Source: Geminocystis sp050753365
GTDB lineage: Bacteria > Cyanobacteriota > Cyanobacteriia > Cyanobacteriales > Cyanobacteriaceae
Assembly: GCF_050753365.1 (NCBI RefSeq)
Contig: NZ_JBLZFY010000003.1
Location: forward strand, 44,573-108,572
Reading direction: 5' to 3'
Length of the DNA: 64,000 nucleotides
This document shows, in pieces, positions 9,307 through 19,100 of this stretch. The position numbers were made by a program, and so were the translations under genes. How positions within the stretch are numbered: the stretch's first letter is position 1; the number at the start of each line of letters is the position of its first letter. Below the pieces are notes generated by a model. The model did not search any database. It was given only the letters and a program-made list of their open reading frames with translations, and had not been told where the DNA came from.

Positions 9307-9756
9307 ATGGGTAAAAAATCTAAATTTTTACAGGAATTAAAAAGATTAGAAGAAAAACAACCGCAATCATTATCTCATAAGCCTTTCGATTCTAGTAAAA
9401 TGTCTCATGTGTTAGAAGAATTTATGTCTCCCTATCTACACTTAGCCAAAGATTTGGATAGTAAAACCAAATTATTCACTATTGGTGTAATTGCATGGAA
9501 TGCCTCTTTCTATGCAGAGGAAGAAAGACAAGATATAACGGATTTATTGTTTTCTCAGGAAGTCATTGGAGATGATGCCATCATAAAACAGGAGTTAACG
9601 GAAATTGTACAGCAGTTGATCGATCGAAAGCTAACCTATTTCAAGGATATTCATAGATTAATTGTCGATTTTGATTTACAAAAATGGGGGAAATTTGATA
9701 CATTATTCGTCACCTCGAAATTAATTAATAATGAGGATTTAGAAATAAAAGATTAA
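9307..9756 (+). CDS. Conserved-looking hypothetical protein
   Basis: 149 residues, soluble, largely helical by composition. It opens with a Lys/Gln-rich stretch (GKKSKFLQELKRLEEKQPQS), then a compact domain (EFMSPYLHLAKDLDSKTKLF, IGVIAWNASFYAEEERQDI, LTEIVQQLIDRKLTYFKD). I do not recognise the family; no motif points to an enzyme. It lies 96 bp upstream of murT on the same strand, but a REP-like repeat separates them, so co-transcription is uncertain. Confidence 0.7.
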   Translation: MGKKSKFLQELKRLEEKQPQSLSHKPFDSSKMSHVLEEFMSPYLHLAKDLDSKTKLFTIGVIAWNASFYAEEERQDITDLLFSQEVIGDDAIIKQELTEIVQQLIDRKLTYFKDIHRLIVDFDLQKWGKFDTLFVTSKLINNEDLEIKD

Positions 9757-9764
9757 TATTTTCT

Positions 9765-9798
9765 TGTCATTGGGAGGCACGAAGCAATCTCAAAGAAT
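9765..9798 (+). repeat. REP-like sequence TGTCATTGGGAGGCACGAAG
   Basis: TTGTCATTGGGAGGCACGAAGCAATCTC is a variant of the widespread bacterial repeat word GTCATTGCGAG...GAAGCAATCTC. A second, inverted and shorter fragment (ATTGCTTCATATCTCGCAATGAC) is at 39458-39480. It lies in the spacer before murT. Confidence 0.6.
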
Positions 9799-9852
9799 GA
9801 TATTATCATCAAAATACCTTTTAAGATTAAAAAAAAAATCAACATAATTATA

Positions 9853-11190
9853 ATGAATATTATTGATAATTTTCGTTTAGGTTTAGCCGTTGCTACTGCC
9901 AAAATAATCACTGGAATTGTTAAACTATTTAAACTTGGTTCAGCTAGTGTTTTACCCGGAGAAATAGCTAGTCGTTTTCATCCTCGATTATTAAATCTTT
10001 TGTCGTCACAATTAAATAAAGGTTTAATCTTAGTCGTGGGTACAAATGGCAAAACTACCACTTCTTTATTATTAAAAGATATATTAGTTAATAAAGGTTA
10101 TAAAGTCATCCATAATTCTACTGGTGCAAACTTAATTAATGGTTTAGTTACTTGTTTAATTATGAATAGTAATTTATGGGGAAAATTAACAGCAGATTAT
10201 GCCATTTTAGAAGTAGATGAAAATGTCTTACCTCTAGCCTTAAAACAGTGTAAGCCTACCCATATTTTAGGACTAAATTTGTTTAGAGATCAACTCGATC
10301 GATATGGCGAAGTTGACACCATTAGTTATCGTTGGCAAGGTTCGATCGAACCCTTAAATCAAGATACTTATATTATCTTAAATGGAGATGATCCCACCCT
10401 TTGTTATTTAGGTCAAAATTTACCGCAAAAAGTTTTATATTTTGGCTTAAATGAACCAGAATTATACTTAGAAGAAATCCCCCATGCTGTGGACTCAATT
10501 TATTGCCCTAAATGCGGTGCATCCCTTGAATATAAAGGGGTTTATATTTCCCATTTAGGAGATTATGACTGCCCTAGTTGTGAGTTTACTAAGAGTCAAT
10601 TAGCCGTAAATAGTGCGCAATGGTCACAAATTTTGATCGGCGTTTATAATAAATATAATACCTTAGCGGCAGGATTAGTTGCAGAATCGATCGGCATTGA
10701 AAGAAACATTATTGACGATACTATTAACAACTTTAAAGCCGCCTTTGGTAGAGCGGAAGAATTGACAATTAACGATAAAAAAGTACGCATTTTACTATCT
10801 AAAAATCCCGTGGGCATGAATGAAACAATTAGAGCGGTAAATGACATTCGCCAAGTTAATTTATCTAGCCCTATTTTAATGGTTTTAAACGATCGAATTC
10901 CCGATGGTACAGACGTTTCTTGGATCTGGGATGTGGATACAGAAAAATTAGTAGAAATGGGGGGAAATATTGTTGTCAGTGGCGATCGAGTTTATGATAT
11001 GGCATTGCGTCTAAAATATAGTATTGATACCCTAGAATCTTCCATGAATTTAGTAGTAGAAGAAAACCTCAATAATGCAGTAAATAAAGCCTTAGAATTA
11101 ACTCCAAAAAACGAAACATTATATATCATTCCCACCTATTCAGCCATGTTAGAAGTAAGAAAAATACTCATTGGGAGAGATATTCTTTAA
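9853..11190 (+). CDS. murT: Mur ligase family protein, MurT-like
   Basis: 445 residues. MurT is the ATP-using subunit of the MurT/GatD complex that amidates the D-glutamate of peptidoglycan precursors. Seen here: the Mur ligase P-loop VGTNGKTTTSLLLKDIL (about residues 62-78), a four-Cys ribbon typical of MurT inserted in the middle domain (YCPKCGASLEY ... DYDCPSCEF, about residues 217-250), and a C-terminal DUF1727 region (KNPVGMNETIRAV, LNDRIPDGTDVSWIWDVD). The usual partner gatD (a CobB/CobQ-like amidotransferase) does not follow; instead a MOSC gene starts 3 bp after the stop codon. Whether the protein still amidates lipid II in this organism is open. Confidence 0.85.
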   Translation: MNIIDNFRLGLAVATAKIITGIVKLFKLGSASVLPGEIASRFHPRLLNLLSSQLNKGLILVVGTNGKTTTSLLLKDILVNKGYKVIHNSTGANLINGLVTCLIMNSNLWGKLTADYAILEVDENVLPLALKQCKPTHILGLNLFRDQLDRYGEVDTISYRWQGSIEPLNQDTYIILNGDDPTLCYLGQNLPQKVLYFGLNEPELYLEEIPHAVDSIYCPKCGASLEYKGVYISHLGDYDCPSCEFTKSQLAVNSAQWSQILIGVYNKYNTLAAGLVAESIGIERNIIDDTINNFKAAFGRAEELTINDKKVRILLSKNPVGMNETIRAVNDIRQVNLSSPILMVLNDRIPDGTDVSWIWDVDTEKLVEMGGNIVVSGDRVYDMALRLKYSIDTLESSMNLVVEENLNNAVNKALELTPKNETLYIIPTYSAMLEVRKILIGRDIL

Positions 11191-11193
11191 ATT

Positions 11194-12033
11194 ATGAAAA
11201 TTCACCATCTTTTTATCTATCCTATTAAATCTTGTCAAGGAATTAGCCTTACTAAAGGTGAAGTTACTTTTAAGGGTTTAAAAGACTTTTATCAACCTGC
11301 TTTTTTCGATCGAGAATTTATGTTAGTAGATGAAAAAGGTAATTTTTTAACTCAAAGGCAATATCCACAAATGGCAACGATAAAAGTTAAAATTGATGGC
11401 AATAAATTATGTTTAAGTTGTCAAAATAGTTCGATCGAACCCTTTAAATTAATACCTAAAGGAGAAAATTTAGGTATAGAAGTTAAGATTTGGAGAGATA
11501 CCACTATAGCCATAGATCAAGGAAATCAAGTAGCAAATTGGTTTAAACAAGCCTTAAATTTAGAACATCCATGCCGTTTAGTCAGACAATCACCTAAAAA
11601 TATTCGGGCTATTAATCCTAAATATAGCACCCAAGAAAATCAACCCGTGAGTTTTGCGGACGGCTTCCCTTATTTATTAACAAATACTGCCTCTTTAGCC
11701 GAATTAAACTCTAAATTACAGCAAAAATATTCCGATAATTTTTTAACCATAAAAATGGAGCGTTTTCGCCCGAATATAGTCATAGAAACGGAAACACCTT
11801 TTATTGAAGATACATGGAAAACTATTGTACTCGATCGAGTTCCTTTTCACATAGTTAAGCCCTGTAGTCGTTGCAACATAATTACAACAGATCAAAAAAC
11901 AGGGCAAGTTGATGATAAAAAAGAGCCATTATTGACTCTCAGAAGTTTTCGTAATACTTCAGATGGTATAATGTTTGGTCAAAATATGATCCCCCAGCAT
12001 GAAGGAATCATCAAAATAAGTAGGGTTTGCTGA
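11194..12033 (+). CDS. MOSC domain protein (YcbX/mARC-like)
   Basis: 279 residues with an N-terminal MOSC beta-barrel (IHHLFIYPIKSCQGISL, residues 3-19; FDREFMLVDEKGNFLTQRQ) and a C-terminal MOSC domain (ERFRPNIVIE; VKPCSRCNIITTDQKTGQ). Such proteins bind molybdenum cofactor via a conserved Cys, here in PCSRC, and reduce N-hydroxylated compounds or act in Mo-cofactor sulfur chemistry. Starts 3 bp after murT, so the two form an operon. The last codons (Ser-Arg-Val-Cys) and the TGA stop are encoded by the left end of the mobile element at 12018-12375, so the native C-terminus may have been replaced. Confidence 0.85.
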   Translation: MKIHHLFIYPIKSCQGISLTKGEVTFKGLKDFYQPAFFDREFMLVDEKGNFLTQRQYPQMATIKVKIDGNKLCLSCQNSSIEPFKLIPKGENLGIEVKIWRDTTIAIDQGNQVANWFKQALNLEHPCRLVRQSPKNIRAINPKYSTQENQPVSFADGFPYLLTNTASLAELNSKLQQKYSDNFLTIKMERFRPNIVIETETPFIEDTWKTIVLDRVPFHIVKPCSRCNIITTDQKTGQVDDKKEPLLTLRSFRNTSDGIMFGQNMIPQHEGIIKISRVC

Positions 12034-12375
12034 AAAAGTATTGTGATGAAGGGAGGTAATAAGTAGATAGGCACAATTAATTGCATGTTTACTTCATGAA
12101 AGGCAAGAGACAACAAAAATTATGGGTTATTTCCATTAATTTTAAAATATACAATCTATTTTGCTATAGTACTTAAGTAATAGGTAACGTAATAAAAAAT
12201 CAAGGTTTTAAGATTTTGTATCGATAAAATTATACAAAAAAGTTTGAAATAAAATTAAGGTAAAAATGCTCATTTTTTTAGAAAAAATTGCTAAAACTGA
12301 GTACTTTATCTCTCCTGTAGTTTCTCTAAACTATTAATTTTAATAGTTTTCTGGGTTATTCAGCAGACTCTACTT
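12018..12375. mobile_element. MITE-like element, family AGTAGGGTTTGCTGAAAAAG, copy A
   Basis: Left end AAGTAGGGTTTGCTGAAAAA (from 12018); right end at 12356-12375 is the inverted match TTATTCAGCAGACTCTACTT. The roughly 358-bp interior has no gene. Internal blocks (AATGCTCATTTTTTTAGAAA; ATCAAGGTTTTAAGATTTTG) match copy B at 27717-27970 in the opposite orientation. Ends alone recur at 14530, 27085, 29727, 39404 and 46107. The left end carries the stop codon of the MOSC gene. Confidence 0.75.
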
Positions 12376-12544
12376 AAAGTAAGAAAACCAGTATTATTAC
12401 TTATTTTAAATCAATGGTTTAACTATTTAGAATCTATGATTTTCAAGTTTTTAAGTATTATTAGCTATATCTTAAGCGATTAAACATTGTTATAATAAAT
12501 AGACTATAGCAGTCCGTTATCAGTTATGAGAATTTGTTATTTTA

Positions 12545-12611
12545 AAAGGGAAGAGGGAAGAGGGAAGAGGGAAGAGGGAAGAGGGAAGAGGGAAGAGGGA
12601 AAAGGGAAGAG
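12545..12611 (+). repeat. Heptanucleotide tandem array, unit GAGGGAA
   Basis: About nine direct copies of the 7-bp unit AGGGAAG, the last two with an A substitution. It lies 95 bp before the diguanylate cyclase start, in the same spacer as MITE copy A. Sequence after it (ATTTCTCACAAATCATTCCTGATTGCTATA, 12648-12677) is a dispersed repeat also found at 27988 and 53435. Confidence 0.9.
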
Positions 12612-12705
12612 TAATGGCATCTTCAATATTTTTTGTTAATAATTTATTTCTCACAAATCATTCCTGATTGCTATATAACTAAATACAAATAATTTTAATA
12701 ATAAT

Positions 12706-14475
12706 GTGAATAGTCAAAGTGAAAATTTTTCATCTAATCTTCGGGAAACTTTGTTAGATCATCAAAAAAAATTAAGGGATGAAAATAGAGAAGAAGGACA
12801 ATATTTATATTTATTAATCGTTGAAGATGATACGGAAAAACGTTTGATTTATTTAACTGATGAAATGTATGAAATGGGGCGCCGCCATGATGCTGAAGTT
12901 ATCTTTCATGATCAAGCAGTATCAAGGGATCATGCTACTATAATTAAAGAATATAATCCCGAAGAAAATCTCTTTTTTTATAAAATTTTAGATGGTAGTG
13001 TTTCAGGAAAAAAAAGCACTAATGGATTAATTATTAATAATAAAACTTACAAAAGTAAATATTTAGAACATGGTGATTTAATTCAGTTTAGTAAAAAGGC
13101 AAAAGCTCGATTTTTTGTCATCGATAAAGATTCTGAAATTAAGGATATTTTTAACATTATTAATTCTGATAATGAACGGGAAATATTGATCGATCGAGAC
13201 TTAGAAAGTTACGCAAAAAAAACTCTCGATCGTTATACTTTTTATGGCAGAAATGATGTTAATTTAGAAAATGAAAATATAACAGAATATATATCAAAAC
13301 TTAGCTCTTTTGCTGAATTAAGTCCTTATCCAATAATTGAAATTAATCTACAAGGAAAATTGACTTATTATAATCAAGCCGCTAGTTTATTATTTCCTAA
13401 GTTAGCCGATGAATCCATGAGTCATCCCGTGTTATCTAATCTTTTAAAAGCTGATCATAAAATTCACGGAAATTTATTTGTAAGAGAGCTACATTTTAAG
13501 AATAAGATTTTTGAACAATATATCCATTATTTACCTGATTTAAAATTAATTAGAAGTTATATATTTGATTTTACAGAAAGAAAACAGATGGAGGCGAAGT
13601 TAAAAGATAGTGAGGCAAAATATAGAGCAGTTATTGAGCAAATGTCAGAAGGAATTATTCTTTTTACTGCCGATGACTTTTTAATTATTGAAGTTAATGC
13701 TTATGCTAATAATATTTTAAGATATTCTCTACAGGAGTTAATCCACAAAAATATAGAAGATTTGATCGATACTAAACACGAAGAATTTAAAAAAAATTTA
13801 GAAAATTTAAAACTGACAAAAATTAGTTTTCATCAAGAACTAAAATTAAAAGTAAAAAATGATGAATCTTTAGAAATAGAATTAAGTGTTAGCCTCATTA
13901 ACTATCAAAATAAATTAGTTTATTGTTCTGTTTTTAGAGATATTAGCGAAAGAAAACAATTAGAAAATAAACTTAAATATATCGCTTACCATGACAGTTT
14001 AACTGGTTTATATAAACGCAATTTTTTTATTCATTGTTTTCAAAAACATTTAGCAAGGGCAAAACGCCATCAAACAGTAATTGCTCTCATGTTTTTAGAT
14101 GTTGATTATTTTAAACAAATTAATGATAATTATGGTCATGATATTGGGGATTTATTACTTCAACAATTTGCCCAACGGTTACAGCATTCTTTACGGGAAA
14201 CTGATTCTTTAGCCCGTTGGGGCGGTGATGAATTTGTGGCTTTATTGCCTGATATATCTTCTCAAGATGACTTAATTATTATACTCGATCGAATTATCTC
14301 AACTATACGCAGTCCTTTTTTATGCAATAATGTTACCGTAAGAAGTTCTACCAGTATCGGAGTTGCCATTTATCCCAAACATGGAGAAGACATCGATTCT
14401 TTATTAAAAAAAGCCGATGAAGCCTTATACAAAACAAAAGAAAGTGGTAGAAATGGTTATACCATTTATTTATAA
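12706..14475 (+). CDS. FHA-PAS-PAS-GGDEF diguanylate cyclase
   Basis: 589 residues, GTG start at 12706 (an ATG two bases earlier is closed at once). FHA domain residues 35-140 with the phosphothreonine-binding pattern GRR(58-60), SRDH(73-76), STNG(104-107); PAS-like domain about 201-292 ending in the DFTERKQ linker; second PAS 303-415 ending in DISERKQ; GGDEF domain 425-589 with DSLTGL, DVDYFK, and an intact GGDEF at 506-510. An RETD inhibitory site (497-500) sits five residues before it, so c-di-GMP feedback is expected. The FHA domain suggests input from Ser/Thr phosphorylation; a kinase-FGE gene lies at 36 kb but no link is shown. No membrane segment, so cytoplasmic. Confidence 0.93.
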   Translation: MNSQSENFSSNLRETLLDHQKKLRDENREEGQYLYLLIVEDDTEKRLIYLTDEMYEMGRRHDAEVIFHDQAVSRDHATIIKEYNPEENLFFYKILDGSVSGKKSTNGLIINNKTYKSKYLEHGDLIQFSKKAKARFFVIDKDSEIKDIFNIINSDNEREILIDRDLESYAKKTLDRYTFYGRNDVNLENENITEYISKLSSFAELSPYPIIEINLQGKLTYYNQAASLLFPKLADESMSHPVLSNLLKADHKIHGNLFVRELHFKNKIFEQYIHYLPDLKLIRSYIFDFTERKQMEAKLKDSEAKYRAVIEQMSEGIILFTADDFLIIEVNAYANNILRYSLQELIHKNIEDLIDTKHEEFKKNLENLKLTKISFHQELKLKVKNDESLEIELSVSLINYQNKLVYCSVFRDISERKQLENKLKYIAYHDSLTGLYKRNFFIHCFQKHLARAKRHQTVIALMFLDVDYFKQINDNYGHDIGDLLLQQFAQRLQHSLRETDSLARWGGDEFVALLPDISSQDDLIIILDRIISTIRSPFLCNNVTVRSSTSIGVAIYPKHGEDIDSLLKKADEALYKTKESGRNGYTIYL

Positions 14476-14529
14476 CTTGATTCTAAGGCAAAACATTAAA
14501 ACTCTTTCCTCTTCCCTCTTCCCAGCCTT

Positions 14530-14557
14530 CATCAAAATACTTTTTCAGCAAACCCTA
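14530..14557 (-). repeat. Solo end of the AGGGTTTGCTGAAAAAGTATTTTGATGA repeat
   Basis: TTCATCAAAATACTTTTTCAGCAAACCCTA; its reverse complement matches the left end of MITE copy A, including the GTATTnTGATGAAG extension. Preceded by a short CTCTTCC heptamer run (about 14505-14520). It lies between the diguanylate cyclase and cdaA. Confidence 0.8.
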
Positions 14558-14677
14558 AATATGTTATGATCACACCAACTTATCAGTAACTACAAAAAAA
14601 TATGACGAATTATTGTTTATACTTTTTAGTAGTGCTTTAATGTTTTAGAAAAATTATTAATAGTGAGTTAGAATTTG

Positions 14678-15580
14678 ATGTTTTGGTCGGGTTTACCTGA
14701 CAATTTATATGTTATATTGCGACAATTGCTCGATATAGGATTACTGTTTTTTTCTTTTTATTTTATATCACTCCTCATAAAAGAGCGTCGCGCCCAGCGA
14801 ATGATTCGGGGTTTATTAATCCTAATCATTGTTTTATTTGTTAGCGATCGAATTTTTAAGTTAACATTATTTAGCTTTTTTTTAGAGAGACTTGTCATTA
14901 TTTGTTCTCTTGCTATGGCACTTATATTTCAATCAGATTTCCGCCGTTTTTTAGAGTTATTAGGAAAAGGTGATTTCAGTCAATTTTTTGAATCAAATCC
15001 TCACTTACCAAAGGAGGATAGCGTCATTGATGAAATAGTGGATGCTGTCAAAGAGTTGTCTCAAAATCGTACAGGGGCATTAATTATTCTTGAAACTTTT
15101 AACACCATCGAAGAAAGAATTTTTCTCAATCCGGGGGTGAAACTTAACGCTGAAATCAGTAAAGAATTATTACAAACTATTTTTCAAACCAAAACTTTAC
15201 TTCATGATGGTGCGGTATTCATCAGAGGTTCACAAATTGTATCTGCTAGTGTTATTTTACCATTGTCCGATCGAACTGCATCCCGTCAATTAGGTACTCG
15301 TCATCGTGCCGCTATGGGTATTACCGAAAGAGTCGAAAACTGTATTTGTGTTGTTGTTTCTGAAGAAACTGGCTCTATTTCCTTGGGAGAAAAAGGGGTA
15401 TTAAATCGCCCTTTAACTGCTAATAAATTAAAAGAATTATTAGAAGAAAAACTGTCAAAGCCGAAGGAAGGAGAAGTGGTAACAGGGGTTACTCGTTTGA
15501 GCAAAAAAATTGGTTTTCAAGGCTTAAATATGCTTAAAAGTATCCTAAGATTAGACTATAGTAAATCTCGTCGTAAATAG
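14678..15580 (+). CDS. cdaA: Diadenylate cyclase CdaA
   Basis: 300 residues from ATG 14678 (a TTG directly before it is ignored). Makes the second messenger c-di-AMP, which in cyanobacteria affects osmotic and night-time physiology. Three membrane helices fill residues 5-90 (ILRQLLDIGLLFFSFYFISL; GLLILIIVLFVSD; LVIICSLAMALIF). The DAC domain follows with its two active-site signatures, LLHDGAVFI and GTRHRAAMGI. Length fits CdaA (about 270-300). In Firmicutes cdaA is followed by cdaR and glmM; neither is here. Its neighbour makes c-di-GMP, but a 200-bp spacer with a repeat separates them. Confidence 0.95.
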   Translation: MFWSGLPDNLYVILRQLLDIGLLFFSFYFISLLIKERRAQRMIRGLLILIIVLFVSDRIFKLTLFSFFLERLVIICSLAMALIFQSDFRRFLELLGKGDFSQFFESNPHLPKEDSVIDEIVDAVKELSQNRTGALIILETFNTIEERIFLNPGVKLNAEISKELLQTIFQTKTLLHDGAVFIRGSQIVSASVILPLSDRTASRQLGTRHRAAMGITERVENCICVVVSEETGSISLGEKGVLNRPLTANKLKELLEEKLSKPKEGEVVTGVTRLSKKIGFQGLNMLKSILRLDYSKSRRK

Positions 15581-15724
15581 GTTTGGTGAACTACCAAGGG
15601 AGGATGAGGGGGATATCGATATAACTACTATACCTTATTGCCTTATTAATACATTAATTGAGAATCTCGATTATTTTCAATAAAATCACTTATCATAGTT
15701 ATATTAATACAGTATTTGTAACTC

Positions 15725-16084
15725 ATGAGTAAACTGTTAAAGATTTTATCTGTAGGCACAATATTATTCACTCCCTTACTAATCCCTAATTTAGCAGAAG
15801 CCAAAGAAGCGTTGTGTGTGGTAAAAATACCTTCTGATCAGATATATTTTCGGGATAAATGTAATTTTCAGCAGTATGGTGGCGATGGTAGTTTTTCTAT
15901 TCAAGCTAAATCTGGGTTGATAGCGGATCGGATATCTATTAGTGTACAAATTATTAGACCGGGGGTTGCTGATGTTCGGGGAGTGACGACAATGGGAATT
16001 AACTCCCGTTGGGGAGAAGCAAGACGCTCTCCGTCTGATAAAGCCTGTTGGGTAGGTGATGATTTTACTATTTGTGCTTATTAA
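15725..16084 (+). CDS. Small secreted hypothetical protein
   Basis: 119 residues with a clear signal peptide (SKLLKILSVGTILFTPLLIP, cleavage probably after LAEA). The mature part of about 93 residues has four Cys (ALCVV, DKCNF, KACWV, FTICAY), suggesting two disulfides in the periplasm. I do not recognise the family. Its 3' end faces dnaE, 50 bp away and convergent. Confidence 0.7.
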   Translation: MSKLLKILSVGTILFTPLLIPNLAEAKEALCVVKIPSDQIYFRDKCNFQQYGGDGSFSIQAKSGLIADRISISVQIIRPGVADVRGVTTMGINSRWGEARRSPSDKACWVGDDFTICAY

Positions 16085-16133
16085 TTAATTCGATCGAGGT
16101 TTTTTTGTGATAACATTTCAGTTAGTAAAGACA

Positions 16134-19100
16134 TTAAATATTAACTTCAAAAAGTTCTAATTCTTCGTCAAAAATTCGATCGATCTCTACCATTTCACCA
16201 TTTTCGATCATCATTTTATGATCTTTAGTTGCCCTAATTATTCTACCATCTTCTAATTCATATTCAAACACTTCTTGCACACCTCGATCGTGCCATTGAA
16301 CGATATTTTGAGTATAAATAAAACCATTTTTATCCACACTATACACTTGACAATTAATCTTTTCTTCCACGATTTTACCGATAGGAATTGCCCCGACTTC
16401 TACCGTCAAAACTTCCGTATCATAACTTAAACAATATTCAGCAAATTGAACCATTTGTTTAAATAAATTTTCAGCAATTTCTTGTTTAACACCATTTTTA
16501 ATAGCACCATCAATAAAAATTTCTCGATGTTTTTGCATCTCAGAAGCCTTCTTTTTACCCATAGCGCGACGCAATAAATCGGCTTCTCCTAACGAATAAC
16601 CTGCTAAATCCTGTGCCATTTTCATAATTTGTTCCTGATAGCAATTATGAGTAACAATATTATTAGCGAGAAAATAAGGAGAATTTTGATCTTCCATTTC
16701 TATATCAAAACACTCCTGTTTTCCTATTTCTTCGATACTAATTACATAAACAGGACGCACATCTTGAAGATAGGTTTTTTCGTATAAAAATTGATAAAAT
16801 TTTTCCCAGTTTTCTAGTTTAATACTATACTGTGATTTTTTAGGCTTAAATAAGGTTGACTTTGTTAAAGAGCGTTTTAAAGTTGTTCTAGTTTTTGAGT
16901 CTGTTTCTGTGAGAGAATGAGCTAATAATTGACTAAATTCTTGACTATTAATAGGTAAATAGTTTTCACTAATTTGATATTTTTTATGAGGTAGTTTCGA
17001 TTCTTTTACTATTTGTTTAAATCTAGTCTTATCAAGAATATAAACAGCATTATCTTTCAGATAATAACTAATTTTGAAAGTACTTAATAAGTCTCCTAAC
17101 TGTTGTAATAACTGAGGAGAAATACTGCGAAAATAGATTAATTTATCACCATAGCAACCATCACTATCCCAAAGTCCTCTCAATAATTCTATTCGATCGA
17201 ACTCAGAAAAATCAAGAAAATGAGGAGGTAAATGTTTATTTTTTGCTCTAACTTTCCATGTTTTATTACCATAAATATTATCCATGAATTGTGTTAAAGG
17301 AGTAGGGAAAGGGGCAGTATTAAATTTAACATAAGCATACCAACAACGAGTGTGAAAATAATATTTTGCTTCCCCTCCCCAAGTCATCGCCATTAAATTA
17401 GCTACCCATTGAGCAGTTTCTTCTTCACTGCAAGTAACATTAGGTGTCGAACTTGCTAAATTACCATCTCCGATCAATAATCCTAATAAATAGGCTTCAT
17501 TTTTTCTCAGTTTAATATTATTCTTACTAACTAACCATTTTTCATACAACACAGAATTATAAATATGAGCATTTTTAAGATTATTTTCTGCATTTAATTC
17601 CCAGACAAATTTATCCCCTTCAGGAGTAAGAAAACGATGATTTTTAGTCGTGTAAATTTCTGTACCAGTGGACAAAGTAATCCTAACAACATCTTTAATA
17701 CCACTACTCCATTTTTTAGCAACGGTTGCCTCCCAAACCTTCTCTCCATTACCTGTTAAAATAACTTCTCCAGCTTGGATATTTTCAATTTTTTCGTAAC
17801 CACCATCAGGTTTATTAATTAAAGTACCTTTCGCCAAACATAAAACGCCGTAAGTTTCTGTTAAAATAGGTTTTAATAAGGGATGCTGAAACTCAATTTT
17901 TTCTCTACCGTGTTTTCGATCGATAAAAATAGGTATTAACCCCGCATCCAGAGGACCTGGACGATAAAGAGCTAAAATCGAAGAAATATCCTCAATACCA
18001 GACGGTTTTAAATCTTTAACAATCTGTTTCATGCCGTCAGACTCAAGCTGAAAAACCCCTTCCAAATCTCCTCTTTCTAAAAGGGCGTGAGTTTGTGCCA
18101 CATCGTATGGTAACTTTTTACTTGTACCCTTAGCAATAATTTCTAAGGCTTTTCTTTCCCCTAAAGGCAACTCATCCACATCAATAGTTATGTTTTGATT
18201 TTGCTTAATTAATTCCGCAGTTTTTTGAATTGTGGTTAAGTTTTTTAAGCCTAAAAAATCCATTTTTAATAAGCCTAAAGACTCTAAATCTTCCATAAAA
18301 TACTGAGTAATAACAGCACCTTCATTATTTTTTTGTAAAGGCACAATTTCATCTAATCTTTCACTAGAAATGACAACTCCTGCCGCATGAACTCCAAAAG
18401 TTTTATTCGTACCTTCAATTCTAATTGCCATGTCTAACCACTTCTTAACATGAGGCTCGTTATCATATTTTTCTTTAAATTCTGGTGCTGGTGTTTCCTC
18501 AGAAATCATCACTTTTAACTTAGTAGGTTTTCCTCTGGAAACGGGAATCAATTTTGCCATATAATCTGCTTCTGAGTAAGGAATACCAATAACTCTAGCC
18601 ACATCTTTTAATACTGATTTAGAAGTTAAACGGTTAAAAGTAATAATTTGTGCAACGTTATCTTCACCGTATTTCTCTGTGACATATTTTATCATTTGAT
18701 CTCTTTTTTCTATACAGAAATCTGTATCAACATCGGGCATAGATTTACGCTCAGGATTTAAAAATCTTTCAAATAATAAACCGTGATGAACGGGATCAAT
18801 ATTTGTAATTCCTAAAGCATAAGCCACTAACGAACCAGCCGCCGAACCTCGCCCAGGTCCCACTGGAATATTATTGTCTCTTGCGTATTTAATATAGTCC
18901 CAAACTACTAAGAAATAGGTACAAAAACCCATTTGTTCCATCATCTTTAATTCATACTCTAATCTTTCTCTATATTCTTGAGAAATCTCACTGCGTTTAT
19001 AGCATTTTAAGCGCTTTAAAAGTCCTTCCCAAGTCACTTCTTCTAAGAAACTTTCGGCGGTGTGTCCTGCTGGTACTTCATAATTAGGAATACGAGGTTC

